Positions 33,290 to 43,386 of a DNA stretch of 64,000 nucleotides are shown piece by piece. The DNA is taken from assembly GCA_007922225.1 (NCBI GenBank), contig ML679963.1, positions 1,995,794-2,059,793 of the forward strand, given 5' to 3'. The notes beneath the pieces are model-generated. The model was not told the origin of the DNA. It saw nothing but the letters and a program-made list of their open reading frames with translations, and ran no database searches. Within the stretch, counting starts at the first letter, position 1; every line of letters begins with the position of its first letter. This stretch comes from Emydura subglobosa (taxonomy: Eukaryota > Chordata > Testudines > Chelidae). The translations under genes were made by a program, and so were the position numbers.

Positions 33290-33308
33290 CCTAATATAGC
33301 CACATCTG
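33290..33308 (-). promoter_or_regulatory. SRE/CArG-like site with adjacent ETS core and E-box
   Basis: On the - strand CTATATTAGG differs at one base from the CCATATTAGG of classic serum response elements. GGAA overlaps its right end (TTAGGAAAG) and an E-box (CATCTG on the + strand, 33303-33308) lies just beside it. It lies in CpG-rich DNA upstream of CORO6. Binding is inferred from motif only. Confidence 0.4.
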
Positions 33309-33380
33309 CGCCGGGCCGGCCGGGCCTGCGGGCGGGGGTCCTCGGGCGGCGCGCACCAGAACCCGCCGGGCCGAACCGAG

Positions 33381-33780
33381 NNNNNNNNNNNNNNNNNNNN
33401 NNNNNNNNNNNNNNNNNNNNNNNNNNNNNNNNNNNNNNNNNNNNNNNNNNNNNNNNNNNNNNNNNNNNNNNNNNNNNNNNNNNNNNNNNNNNNNNNNNNN
33501 NNNNNNNNNNNNNNNNNNNNNNNNNNNNNNNNNNNNNNNNNNNNNNNNNNNNNNNNNNNNNNNNNNNNNNNNNNNNNNNNNNNNNNNNNNNNNNNNNNNN
33601 NNNNNNNNNNNNNNNNNNNNNNNNNNNNNNNNNNNNNNNNNNNNNNNNNNNNNNNNNNNNNNNNNNNNNNNNNNNNNNNNNNNNNNNNNNNNNNNNNNNN
33701 NNNNNNNNNNNNNNNNNNNNNNNNNNNNNNNNNNNNNNNNNNNNNNNNNNNNNNNNNNNNNNNNNNNNNNNNNNNNNNNN
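33381..33780. other. Assembly gap (400 N)
   Basis: Exactly 400 undetermined bases inside a GC-rich stretch; the round size suggests an estimated or placeholder length. It coincides with the likely CORO6 promoter/CpG island and with the change in base composition. Frames running through it are meaningless. Confidence 1.
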
Positions 33781-36320
33781 GGGTGCCCATAGCCCTCCCG
33801 CTGCCTGCGGCGGGCGCTACCGAGAGCTGCTTCTAGAGGGAGACGGACGCCAGCCTGAATCAGACCTACTCCAAGCGCCCACCCGCCAACCATTTCACAG
33901 AGGGCAGCAGAGCCATCAGCTAGCTTGGGGCTGCTGCTCTGGGCCAGGTGAGAACGGGCCGGCGGTGGAGATCCTCGCTCTGCAGCAAGCTGGCCGTGGC
34001 CTGGGTTATGGGGGACACCGCCAGTGGGGACCAGAACCAAGTGAGCGGAATGCAGAGCGTGGGGGCCCGAACACCTGCAGTCCCTTGGGGTTAAGCAGGT
34101 GCAAAGCCCCCTCCCTCCGAATGGGCAGCTCACCTCTTGCAGCCCTGGCATTCTGCAGGGTGCCCTGGCCGGCTGGGGCGGCAGAGCCTAGGCCAGCTGC
34201 ATGTGCGCGGGGCATTGGAGAGGTGCCCCAGGAGTAAGGCGGGACTTCTGGTTGGTCTGCCTCCCCCAGCCACTCACCCTTGGCCACTCTGGCACCCCCC
34301 CACTGGAGAGCTCCCCGCCCCGCAGCCCAACACCTGTCATTTCCATGGGAGACGGACTCAGGCTGCACGGGTGCCGCAGAAGCGGGGGCTCGTTGGGGTG
34401 GATAACGGGGACGTGCCTTTGCCCCCTGCCCTTTTGGGGTGACTTGTCCAGGATCAGATCCGCTCCTGAGCAGAAGCTGTTCCCTGCCCTTGCAAAGATC
34501 TGCGCTCCATTCCCAGAGAAGGACCAGGTGCTACGGACCCCACCAGCCTCTCCTATAGCCACCATGGACCACAGCGTGTTCTAGGCCAGGGATCGTCCAG
34601 GAGCCCAGCTTTGCACTCGTGTTGGAGGTGGACAAAAGCTCAGAGGCCAGCACAGGAGGTTTGGGTAAAGCCGACACCCAGCAACTCCTTTCTGGGGCTG
34701 TTTTGCTGTGGGAGCCTGGTACGTGGCCTCTCAGCCCAGGAGGCAACAGAACTGGCAGCCGTGGCTCGCCAAAGCAGGGCTGTCCTGTCTCTAGTGCAAT
34801 CAGCCTGGAGGACAAATGTGACGAGAGGCCTGGGCCCAGGGACACAAGAAAGGCAGATGAGATACGTTGGGGATGCATTGTGCTCTTACAGCTCAAATCC
34901 CAGTCCAGCTCCTTGCTTTGCCAGTCCAGATCCCACCAGAGCCGTCCTGGCCCCTAACGCAGCCCCCAAAAGCATCGCAGTGCTTTTGAAGCCTTTAACA
35001 GTTTGGGTTAACCGCTATTCCTTTCAGTTCCCTCTTCCGCTTTGACCCTCTAGCCCACTCGCTGCCTTTGGGCAGGCTGGAGAAGCCAGAATCCCTTTGC
35101 GCAGCCCTCAGTCGTCTGCCCTGCCGGCCAGCCCTGCACCAGCTAACGAGGTGAATCCTCACGCGCCTGCTAGCTGCAGGATAGATCAGGCAATCAGCGT
35201 GGGAGGAGGCTGTAATCTTCTCTTAATTAAAAATCAGCCTGCCTGATTGCCGTCTCGTACATTTCATCTTGCAGGATCCCCAAGCACTCAGCTAAGCTCC
35301 GTGCAAAGATCCCCCCTCTCACTGCCATGCAGCTAGCAGCACCGCTCAGTTTCCAGGGAAGGAAAAGTAACTCCCCCGATCTGCGGCGCCGGGGCAGGTT
35401 TCGGCAGGCAGGTTGTAATAGCAGGTGTAGGATGCCAGGGGTCTCTCAGTAACCACCTGCCTGGGCCTTACTTTTCTCTCCTCTGGCAGAGGGTGCTCCC
35501 AGCCTGGCATTGGGAGTTGCTCAGTATTGGATTAAGAGCAGATCGCTACCTACTGAAATCCCCAGCCTGGCTTCCTGCAGTGTCCGAGACAACTTCTCCC
35601 TTGGTGCCTCCCAGCCCAGCAGCAACCAGGCCTGCCTGCTTAGCTGAGAGACAGGGGCGTTAGCTGCAGAGCAACGGGGAGGGGCTGGAACGGTTCCTGC
35701 GCTGACTTCTCTGGGGCCCTCCCGCTGTGGCCTAGCGAAAGGCTCAGCCAGAAGCCATCTCTTTAGGACCACCCATGGCAGAGGGCCAGGATTCTCCTCT
35801 TTGGCACACGGGTTATGCCCAAGGATTTCCCAGGTGGAGGCGAGGGGAGATGGGGGTACGGGCATGTTTCAAAGAGACTTAACACTGGCCTGACCCTGCT
35901 CCCAGGACTTGAGACAGTCGCGGCTGGTGGAGGTGCTGGAGATGCCCACCCCTGTAGCTCTATCGTGCACCCGTGGCGCCACATGGCCGTTTGCGTTTTC
36001 CTACAGCCGAGATCCATGAAGCCGTGGACCGACGTGCCAAGGGATGTGGTGGCGCCCGCCGTCTCTTGCTGCCTTCACATCAAGACTGGATGCCGCTCGA
36101 GCAGATCTGATTTAGCCAACACGGGTCATTTGAGCTCAGTCCGGAAGCTGAGGCTAATACGGACCCTTCTGGCCGTACAGCAACAGAGGGCGGCTGTAGC
36201 ACTGCATGGCTGAGAGCACTTCCTCATGCCCACCGCCCCCGCCCGCCCCGCGGCTGTTCCAAGAGCCCCCCCATGTTACAAGCCCCTCCCCTCCAGGACA
36301 CAGAGGCACCCGCACACGCT
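33781..36320. other. Intergenic DNA between CORO6 and SSH2
   Basis: No conserved coding frame. The patch around 35210-35275 (cttctcttaattaaaaatc and flanks) is AT-rich and could be a non-coding element. The rest is unremarkable. Confidence 0.5.
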
Positions 36321-36338
36321 TCATCCTCAAAATAAAAA

Positions 36339-36344
36339 TTTATT
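36339..36344 (-). terminator. SSH2: Poly(A) signal AATAAA for SSH2
   Basis: On the - strand gaatgaataaattttt is followed by a T/G-rich tract (gcgtgtgcgggtgcctctgt), a good downstream element. It is the first canonical hexamer found downstream of the SSH2 stop. An ATTAAA variant at 40733-40738 could serve as a proximal site. Confidence 0.55.
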
Positions 36345-38739
36345 CATTCAGTAACAAGAACATTGAATCCGCACCTCAGTGCACGAGTTCACATTTCAAG
36401 ACAGCCAAGCACGTCGGTAAAAGTCTCTGGGACGAGTGGAAACAGCCCAGTCGCCGCAGCAGAGCAAGGAAGGGCACGAGACGAAGCACTGCCTCCCCAC
36501 GTCTGGGACTCCAGTGCTGGCTGGCGGCGCAGGCCGCAGCTCCGGGGGCCTGGCCTGGGAGCCAACCTGGGGTGGTGCTTTTGGCGCGGCTGTCAGGTCT
36601 GCAGGAAGAACGGTTCCTACAAACCAATGCGTGTAAATCACATTTGTAGAAAGAGAAACCAAAAGGCACCGGCACCTGCATTGGGACCAAACGAGGATCT
36701 AGGTGTGCACGGGCTGAGCCCCTCGGTACCTTCCCCCACGCTGCCGTCTGACGGCAAACTCAGCTGTCTACACCTAAGCCCCAGCACAGCCTCCCGGCTT
36801 CCAGGGGAGCACATCTGCAAGAGAGGCTAAGCCTCCGTGCCCTTCCCATCTCCTGCACCACGGAGGCTCCTGCAGCATCTCCTTCAGGAAAGGGATGTGG
36901 CATTCCTTTGAGTGAGGACCAAACAAGGCAGGTCGCCCCACATCTTGGGAGCATTTCTCCCATATAGGGAGAAGCGTCATGCGCCCCCCTCCCAGGTGGG
37001 CTGAGCAAGACGCTGATCCTATGACTCCAGGAGAAGGCGTTGTTACAACCCCGCGGGCCCCCACCTGAGCAGAGCTGAGCAGCTGGGGGGTGTGCGCGGG
37101 TGGGCGGATGCCCTGGCAGATCCTGACGTGGGGGTTCAGGCTCTAGACAAGCATGTAGCAGGTTAAAACTGATGTAGTTTGGAAGGAAGCCTGAGCTGGG
37201 ATGAGGCAGGAACAAGGAACTAAACCCCACCGTTTAAAGAAGCGCCCCAGACCCGGGGCGACTGCTAACCATTCAGACGAGCGCTTGGAACATGCCCCAT
37301 GACTGAGCAGAAGGGGATTTCTTACACCTCACATTTTCTTGAGTGGCGCAAAGAAAGATACGTATCAATGAGTGCAACAGAACGCCGGGACAAACCAGCT
37401 CACGTTCCCACACTGCGCGAGGACTGCACCCCATGCACCCTCTGTGCAAGACTCGCCCAAGGCAGTTTACAGTACAGCGGGAGTTGGGGGGCAGGCGGGA
37501 ATGGCTGAGATACTGTACAGGAGTCACGGTCACACTGTAAACAACATACCCTCCAAGAGGTGTGCAAGGAATCAACAGAACTGCTGCTTTGTACAAAAAT
37601 GCCCTGAAGGTTTTTAACACACATTTATCAAACCTCCCCCGCATCGGTGAAGCTATTCGGCGACGGAGCGGACTGGAAACGCTGCCGGGAAGGCACCCAC
37701 TCTGCCTTGGCCTGTCACTTCCCAGACAGATCCCTTGGCCGGGCCACCTGTAACCCATACAGGGTCCCGATATGCACATGGCACCCAGATCCCACCCTCC
37801 AACCATAAGCCGCCTGTGTGCAAGAGAGGGCAGAGCTGGGTCTTTGCTTTGGACAGAGGCCTCTGGACAGTCTTGCCTTGCTGGTCAGAATCTACCTGGG
37901 GTCCTAGCTGGTGGAGACCATGCCCTCCTCCTCTGGGAAGTGCAGCAGTTAGAATCCTTGCCAGCCCTTCTCCCTTCATACCACCACTCGCTCAGGTTTC
38001 CTGAGCCATGCTAGCCCACCGTCCCGGCGCTGTCGGCAGGGCGATGGCTTCACCCGGTCCTGCTGGAACAGCAGGGCACACACTCGAGCTGTGAGCCCCC
38101 AGCACGGGACCAGAACATGCGGAAGGGGCAGGCGCCAGCTCTGTGAGAGAAGCCGAGTCCTGCGGCAAGATTCACGAGCCCCTGCTTCTCTTTAAACTGG
38201 GTCAGGGACACACACACCCCCCCTTCCCTCCTGCCCCAGGGACTCTCCTTGCAAGCCAACTGCTGGTTTGCAGGCAGGCGGCGCGTCCACGCCGGCGAAT
38301 GCAGGGAACGCTACGCCTGAGGGCACCCTTGCCGTCTCCCAGGGAAGGGCTGGGCAGCTGGTATTTAAGATCAAGGCTGCCCAGTGCAGGACATGGCTCG
38401 GGGCTCTGAAAGACGGGCATTTCCATGGGGAGCACGTCTCGCTCTGCAAACCTGCCCCAGTTCTGCATGTCAAAGAACGTCTCTCCCACCTGACACAACC
38501 GACAGAGCAGCCACAGCTCAAAAGCCAGCAGGAGCCACCAGGGAGAAGCCAAACAGCTGTTCAGCAGCTTCTGTGAGAGCTGGTGACCTAGAAGGGCTTC
38601 ACTTGCCCCACAGCGCCTTTGCGGTTGGAGTGGAGGATTCCCAGCGACAGACTTGCAGAAGCCAGGGGTCCTGCCAGCACCATGCCAACAGCCCTGGCCA
38701 GTCCCGGCTCACTCCTGCACGGGGCTGCCAGTGAGGGCC

Positions 38740-38830
38740 AGACAACAGGCGGTGGCGCTGCAACTCACACCAGATCACCCAGCTAGGTAGAGTGGAGACT
38801 TGAGCCAGATTTAATGCCAGGTCTCTGCAG
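38740..38830 (-). repeat. Possible MIR-like relic in SSH2 3' UTR
   Basis: The segment with cagatcacccagctaggtag and gagacttgagccagattt resembles the complement of a MIR core, but with clear divergence. Confidence 0.35.
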
Positions 38831-40245
38831 GTGACAAGCCAGCTGGCTAGCCCAGGAGGCCAGCTGCTGTGCTGCGAATCAATTACACAGACCCAAGGAG
38901 GTCAGGCTGTAAGATTCTCGGCTACCGACAGCTCCATGCGGCTGGCCATGGGGCGGCTGTTTACTTCACAGCAGTGGAAGGGACAGAGGCCCCGGAACAG
39001 CCTGTTCAAAGCCACGTGCTGGACACCGCACGGGCAATGCCGGAGAACAGAAAATAAAGCTCAGGGCAAGTCTAACAAGCCTCGCAGGCTGCGCTTGCGC
39101 AGCACTTCAGCTGCTTTTCAGGCCACGCGCACGGCGAGTCGGGCGCTGTAGCAAAGATGCATCCCCAGGGGCCTGCAACACTGCCGTCCTGGCACCAGGA
39201 CTTCCAGAAAGCTCCTGTCAATGGCGTTACTGGTGCTGCTGCTCCTCCTGTGGCTTTCCCATTCTACCGGGAGTGGGGTGGGGAAGGGAGGAGATGCAAA
39301 ATTCTCAGCTCTAGGACTCGCAGGCCAGCTCTGCGTTTGCCATCCAGCACTGGGCTGTCTGGAATGCTAACCGGGGCGTTCCCCACTATCCTTCTCACTG
39401 CCAGTTCCCCGCGCTCTTAGACACCTGCTTCCGTAGGACCATCGCCGCTGCTCCACCATTATCTCTGTGCGGACACTGCCTCTGTGGGACCGACCCTGCT
39501 GGAAGTGGCTCCTGTCGCCAGGAGCGAGTCCCAGCAGGACCCAAATGGGCGCTGCTGAAAGTGATGGCAGCTCCGCGGCCGAGTCAAGGTCACTGCACAT
39601 TTCATGTCGCCCTCCAAACCGGAGTACGCACTGCAGAGCGCGTTCCAGCATCACTGGGCCGGGCGTACCATCCCGTACTTCACCGAGGGCCCCTGGTGAC
39701 ACAGCGCAGTTACTGCAGGGAGCCGTAGCTCTTCTACAAAGTGCAGACTGGTTCTAATCTGCTACAGGGGACATCTGTGAAATTCGCTGCCGTGCACCAG
39801 CGGAAACCAGCAGCGAAGGATCAGCTGAGCACTGCCCAGGATCAGTCACTAGCCAGACCAGCTGAAACTCAGAGCAGGCTCATTGCGATACCATCCCGCC
39901 CTCCGCAGTGCAGTCCCTGGAATTTCACCGGCAGGCTCCCGGACCCTGTTTCACTCTTTGGGGAGGTGGGCAAAGATGCCGGTAACCGCGTCCTGCAAGA
40001 CAACAGGCGCTCTGGCAAGACTTAAGGAGAATGGACACCTCATTTGGCAGAAGCTGGCAACAGGCTCTCGCTTTCGGAGAGGGAAGACAGCTTAAAAAGT
40101 TAACCCCACTCCAGCTTGTGTGCCGGTGACAATGAACAGCACTCAGTTGTATTCAGGTGCTTTTGTTTTCCAGTTTACAGAACGCAGTCTTGTCCTTTAA
40201 AGAAAACAGTGTAAGAAATAACAGAAGTTATCTATATAAATACTG

Positions 40246-40253
40246 TATGTACA
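40246..40253 (-). promoter_or_regulatory. Pumilio response element TGTACATA
   Basis: Perfect TGTANATA match in transcript orientation, about 1.15 kb after the SSH2 stop and surrounded by AT-rich sequence. One copy can occur by chance. Confidence 0.35.
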
Positions 40254-41038
40254 CCACTTGGGGAGGGGAAAGAACATCCAGACAAATCATCGCTCCGGAT
40301 TAAGTGTTGAGAGAGAGAGCAGAAAGGGGGAAAGCTCTGCATCGATAGGGGAACATCATGTAACAATTACATCAGCCTCTGGGTTTCAGAGTCAGCCGAG
40401 CGTGTATGTAAGTGTGGGGAAAAAAACAGCCTCAGGGTGGGGAGAGAACGGGGAACAGATGATATGGCCATTAGAGCAGAAGGCCCACAGCAGTATTCAA
40501 GTAATGAAAGGGTTAAAACCCTATAAAATCATTTGTTTTAAAAGAACACACACCAGTCCTGCTCCCCCCCAATTGCCGCTGTTAAAAATGGGTTCTTTTA
40601 AGATCACTAAATTCAAATGAATTTGGCTGCCCCTGGGGTTCAGAGCAGATGAGAGGCAGGTTCTGGGCGGGACTGTCGTTCAAAGTGAACCCGCCTGGTC
40701 TCGAACCACACTGTGCATTTTGGGTTTTGTTTTTTTAATCACATTGAAGCCACTCCCCGGAAACAAACCATGCAACTTCAGGCAAGTTTGCATTCCAAAG
40801 TTGGAGCCACAGCGGGAGTCTGAAAAGCCCAGCCCAGCCCAGCCATACGCTGCCTTCGGGCTCCTGGCACAAGACAACCCAACAGGTTTGCACTGAGGCC
40901 GTTTCAGAAGCCATTCGTCACCGTTGTGGCGTTCCAGTTAGCATGAAGTGGATCAAAAAAGCCAGGAACAAATCTTGGCACAATCTTTGTATTTACACCA
41001 GCTGCCACTCTGCTGACTGCCACAGACAGCACCACTTT

Positions 41039-41061
41039 GTGTGTGCGCGCGTGTGTGTGTG
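41039..41061 (+). repeat. Alternating GT/GC microsatellite
   Basis: Purine-pyrimidine alternation (gtgtgcgcgcgtgtgtgtgtg) that can adopt Z-form; it lies in the inferred SSH2 3' UTR. Confidence 0.85.
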
Positions 41062-41406
41062 GGTTCAAGTTATTTGTGATGTGGTTCCAATCTAATCTAA
41101 CCCTCAAGATTTCACCAGGCTAAGACACAGAGATGATCCAATTGCCAAAAGCAATCGTCACTTAGGAAAGGTGTTCTTTGAAAACAAAGAATAGTTGAGG
41201 TTCTTTGAGTTTAAAATAATTAAAAAAACCAACAAACGGCCTTCCACAAAACACAACCCAAACCTACGTGCGTCAGGAACAGTAGAATGACAAAATATAT
41301 CAAATTAACTAATAAAGTGCATGTTCCTTACATATTACACCTGCCCCTCAGAGGAACACCACAACATGAGTTTGTTTAAAAAAGAGTCAGAGCGGCAGGC
41401 TCAGGG

Positions 41407-43386
41407 TCACACGGTGTTATAGAACGGATTGCTCATCTGCTTCCTGGCGTTCGTCTTTTTTAGTCTCCGCAGAGGGTGAGTCCTGCTGTGTTGGCGTCTC
41501 GGTGCCACAGCCTGGCTGTGAGCCGGGAGCCAAGAGTCTAGCACCTGCGTCCGTAGCAGCGGAAGAACCTCTTCAGAACTAGTCAATCTGGGATCTGTGC
41601 TGGGACGCGAACTCTGCTGAGCTGAAGCGAACTCTTTGGCATACTGCACTGGCGGGCGCTCCACCGGCTGGCTCTGGGCAATGCACTCACTCGTTTTAAG
41701 CTGTTCCACAAAATGCTTTGTAGGCTTTGGATCCCGGAAAATAAGGGGAGAGGAGGCACAAGGCTTTTCTGGCGGGCCTTCCAAGCCAGGCTCTGACGCT
41801 GCCCCACGCTTGCCTCGGCCAGTCCTGGAGGAGGCTGGCAGCAAGGCTTTGGAAGAGGCCGACTCCCTCTCGGATAAGTCGTCATGAGAGAGTTCCAGGC
41901 AGCCCAGCTTGGCTAAAGACGCCGAGCGTTTCATTTGGGACGGCGTGGTGAGCCCGGCTTGCCGTACCCGGGCCTCCAGTTGCTTCGCACGCTGCTTGAC
42001 GGAGCCGGGATTCTCAATCAGGTCTTTGATGCTGGGACTGCTGGAGCAGTGGGGGAGGCCGCAGTAGAAGAAAGAGACGTCCAAGGCTTCGTGAGGCTCC
42101 CTGGCCTTTTCAGTACAGTTATTGATTCCCTTTAAGTCCTGGCAGCTCAGCTGTCTCAAGGCACCGTCACTCGCCCTGGGCAGCGGCTTGATGCCATCCT
42201 TGCACAGGAGATGCCCCAGTGCAGCCGGCTCCTCGTCTGTGCTCGTGCTATGTTCCGTAACGCCCTCCAGATGCACCACGGGCTGGGGAGAAAGGTAACC
42301 CAGGTCCGCCGAAGGTGAGCACGTCGCCTGGCTCACGGAGGAGGAGGTATCCGGGTGAATCAGCGCTGCGCCGTATTCTTCGTCGGGGCTGCCCATGGTG
42401 AAGGCGACCCGCCCGCCCTGGCGCTCCAGTACCGCAGAGTTAAGCAGAGGCAGCACTTCTGGATGGACAGGTGCCGTCTCAGTGCACACGGAAGGGTTCA
42501 GGTTTTCATCTACTGGAAGCAAGGCCGTAGCCAGTGCCTGTGTGTGCTCCCAGAGATCGGGCGGCGCGCCCACGTGGGTGCACTCGATAATTTCTATCCT
42601 CTTTGGGAGGGGGCAGGGCAGGGCTGGCTGCCCGGGGCTGTCTAGTGACCTCACCGTCTTGCCCTCTTCTGCTGCCACTTCCTGCTCAGCGTCCCGCTCT
42701 GCCAGCGGAGACTTCCGAGCAGGCCGCACCGGGCCAGGCGGCAAGGCACCCTCGGGTGCTGGATTCTTTGCCCTGGCCTTGTCACTCTCATTCTCTCGCT
42801 GGGCAGGAGCCAGCTCATGCGACGCTTCCTCATTCTTTCCCTTTGGCAGGAGCTCGGGCGCTGCAGCATACGTTTTGCGTGCAGGCAGCGGGCCCACGGG
42901 GGAAAGGTGCTGGTGCTCCTGCTCCTGCCTCAAGCGTTCCTCGAACTCCAAGGTGGCGCGTCTTACAGACCCTGGGCACCATTTCGGCCCAGGGTTCAGA
43001 CCCTGCACTCGGGGATCCTGCTGGTCTGCTGCTGGATCGCTTTCCTCCAGGTCTGACAGACAGGAAGACAACTGCACGGCGGGAGCACCTTCGTGCTCTG
43101 CTTTTGGAAGGTCTTTTGCCTTTTCCTGCGGTGCAATGCACGCGCCTTCACTCTGCTCTGCCTTCGCAGGTTTATTTTCAGATGCCCAGACCACCTCTCC
43201 AGGCAACTCATGGACTGTGTTCCTCTTTGGTGCTTGGGCATGGTTGGCTGAGCCGTCTATCTTCTGCTGGCACGCTCCTACGCCCTGGTTGATGGATTCA
43301 ATTTCAGTTACGATTTCTTTCACAGAGATTGCATTTTCCGAGTGGGACCTTGAGAGATGGCCCAGGCTCGTCAGTTCGGAGGTCTC
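41407..43386 (-). CDS. SSH2: SSH2 final coding exon
   Basis: A 1980-base exon, acceptor tttgtag, opening ETSELTSLGHLSRSHSENAI and VKEIVTEIESINQGVG. It contains WCPGSVRRATLEFEERLRQE, PLPKRIEIIECTHV, the conserved KRSASLAKLG segment (a plausible phospho-regulated, 14-3-3-type site) and the C-terminal FVEQLKTSECIAQSQPVERP. The stop is at 41407. The opposite strand has a long spurious frame. Confidence 0.96.
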   Translation of the reverse strand, partial: ETSELTSLGHLSRSHSENAISVKEIVTEIESINQGVGACQQKIDGSANHAQAPKRNTVHELPGEVVWASENKPAKAEQSEGACIAPQEKAKDLPKAEHEGAPAVQLSSCLSDLEESDPAADQQDPRVQGLNPGPKWCPGSVRRATLEFEERLRQEQEHQHLSPVGPLPARKTYAAAPELLPKGKNEEASHELAPAQRENESDKARAKNPAPEGALPPGPVRPARKSPLAERDAEQEVAAEEGKTVRSLDSPGQPALPCPLPKRIEIIECTHVGAPPDLWEHTQALATALLPVDENLNPSVCTETAPVHPEVLPLLNSAVLERQGGRVAFTMGSPDEEYGAALIHPDTSSSVSQATCSPSADLGYLSPQPVVHLEGVTEHSTSTDEEPAALGHLLCKDGIKPLPRASDGALRQLSCQDLKGINNCTEKAREPHEALDVSFFYCGLPHCSSSPSIKDLIENPGSVKQRAKQLEARVRQAGLTTPSQMKRSASLAKLGCLELSHDDLSERESASSKALLPASSRTGRGKRGAASEPGLEGPPEKPCASSPLIFRDPKPTKHFVEQLKTSECIAQSQPVERPPVQYAKEFASAQQSSRPSTDPRLTSSEEVLPLLRTQVLDSWLPAHSQAVAPRRQHSRTHPLRRLKKTNARKQMSNPFYNTV

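Larger units (their letters stand above)
36345..41406 (-). other. SSH2: SSH2 3' UTR (inferred, about 5 kb)
   Basis: Non-coding DNA between the SSH2 stop and its likely poly(A) site; mammalian SSH2 also has a multi-kilobase 3' UTR. On the - strand it contains a Pumilio-type TGTACATA (40246-40253), an alternating GT/GC tract at 41039-41061 and AT-rich stretches near the stop. Continuity as one exon is inferred. Confidence 0.5.

Noticed and set aside
32259..33294. Long overlapping + strand frames (over 300 codons)
   Set aside because: They run through a MIR relic and a minisatellite, are Pro/Gly/Arg-rich low-complexity sequence and match nothing.
33239..34151. Frames spanning the assembly gap
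   Set aside because: Much of the apparent protein is undetermined bases.
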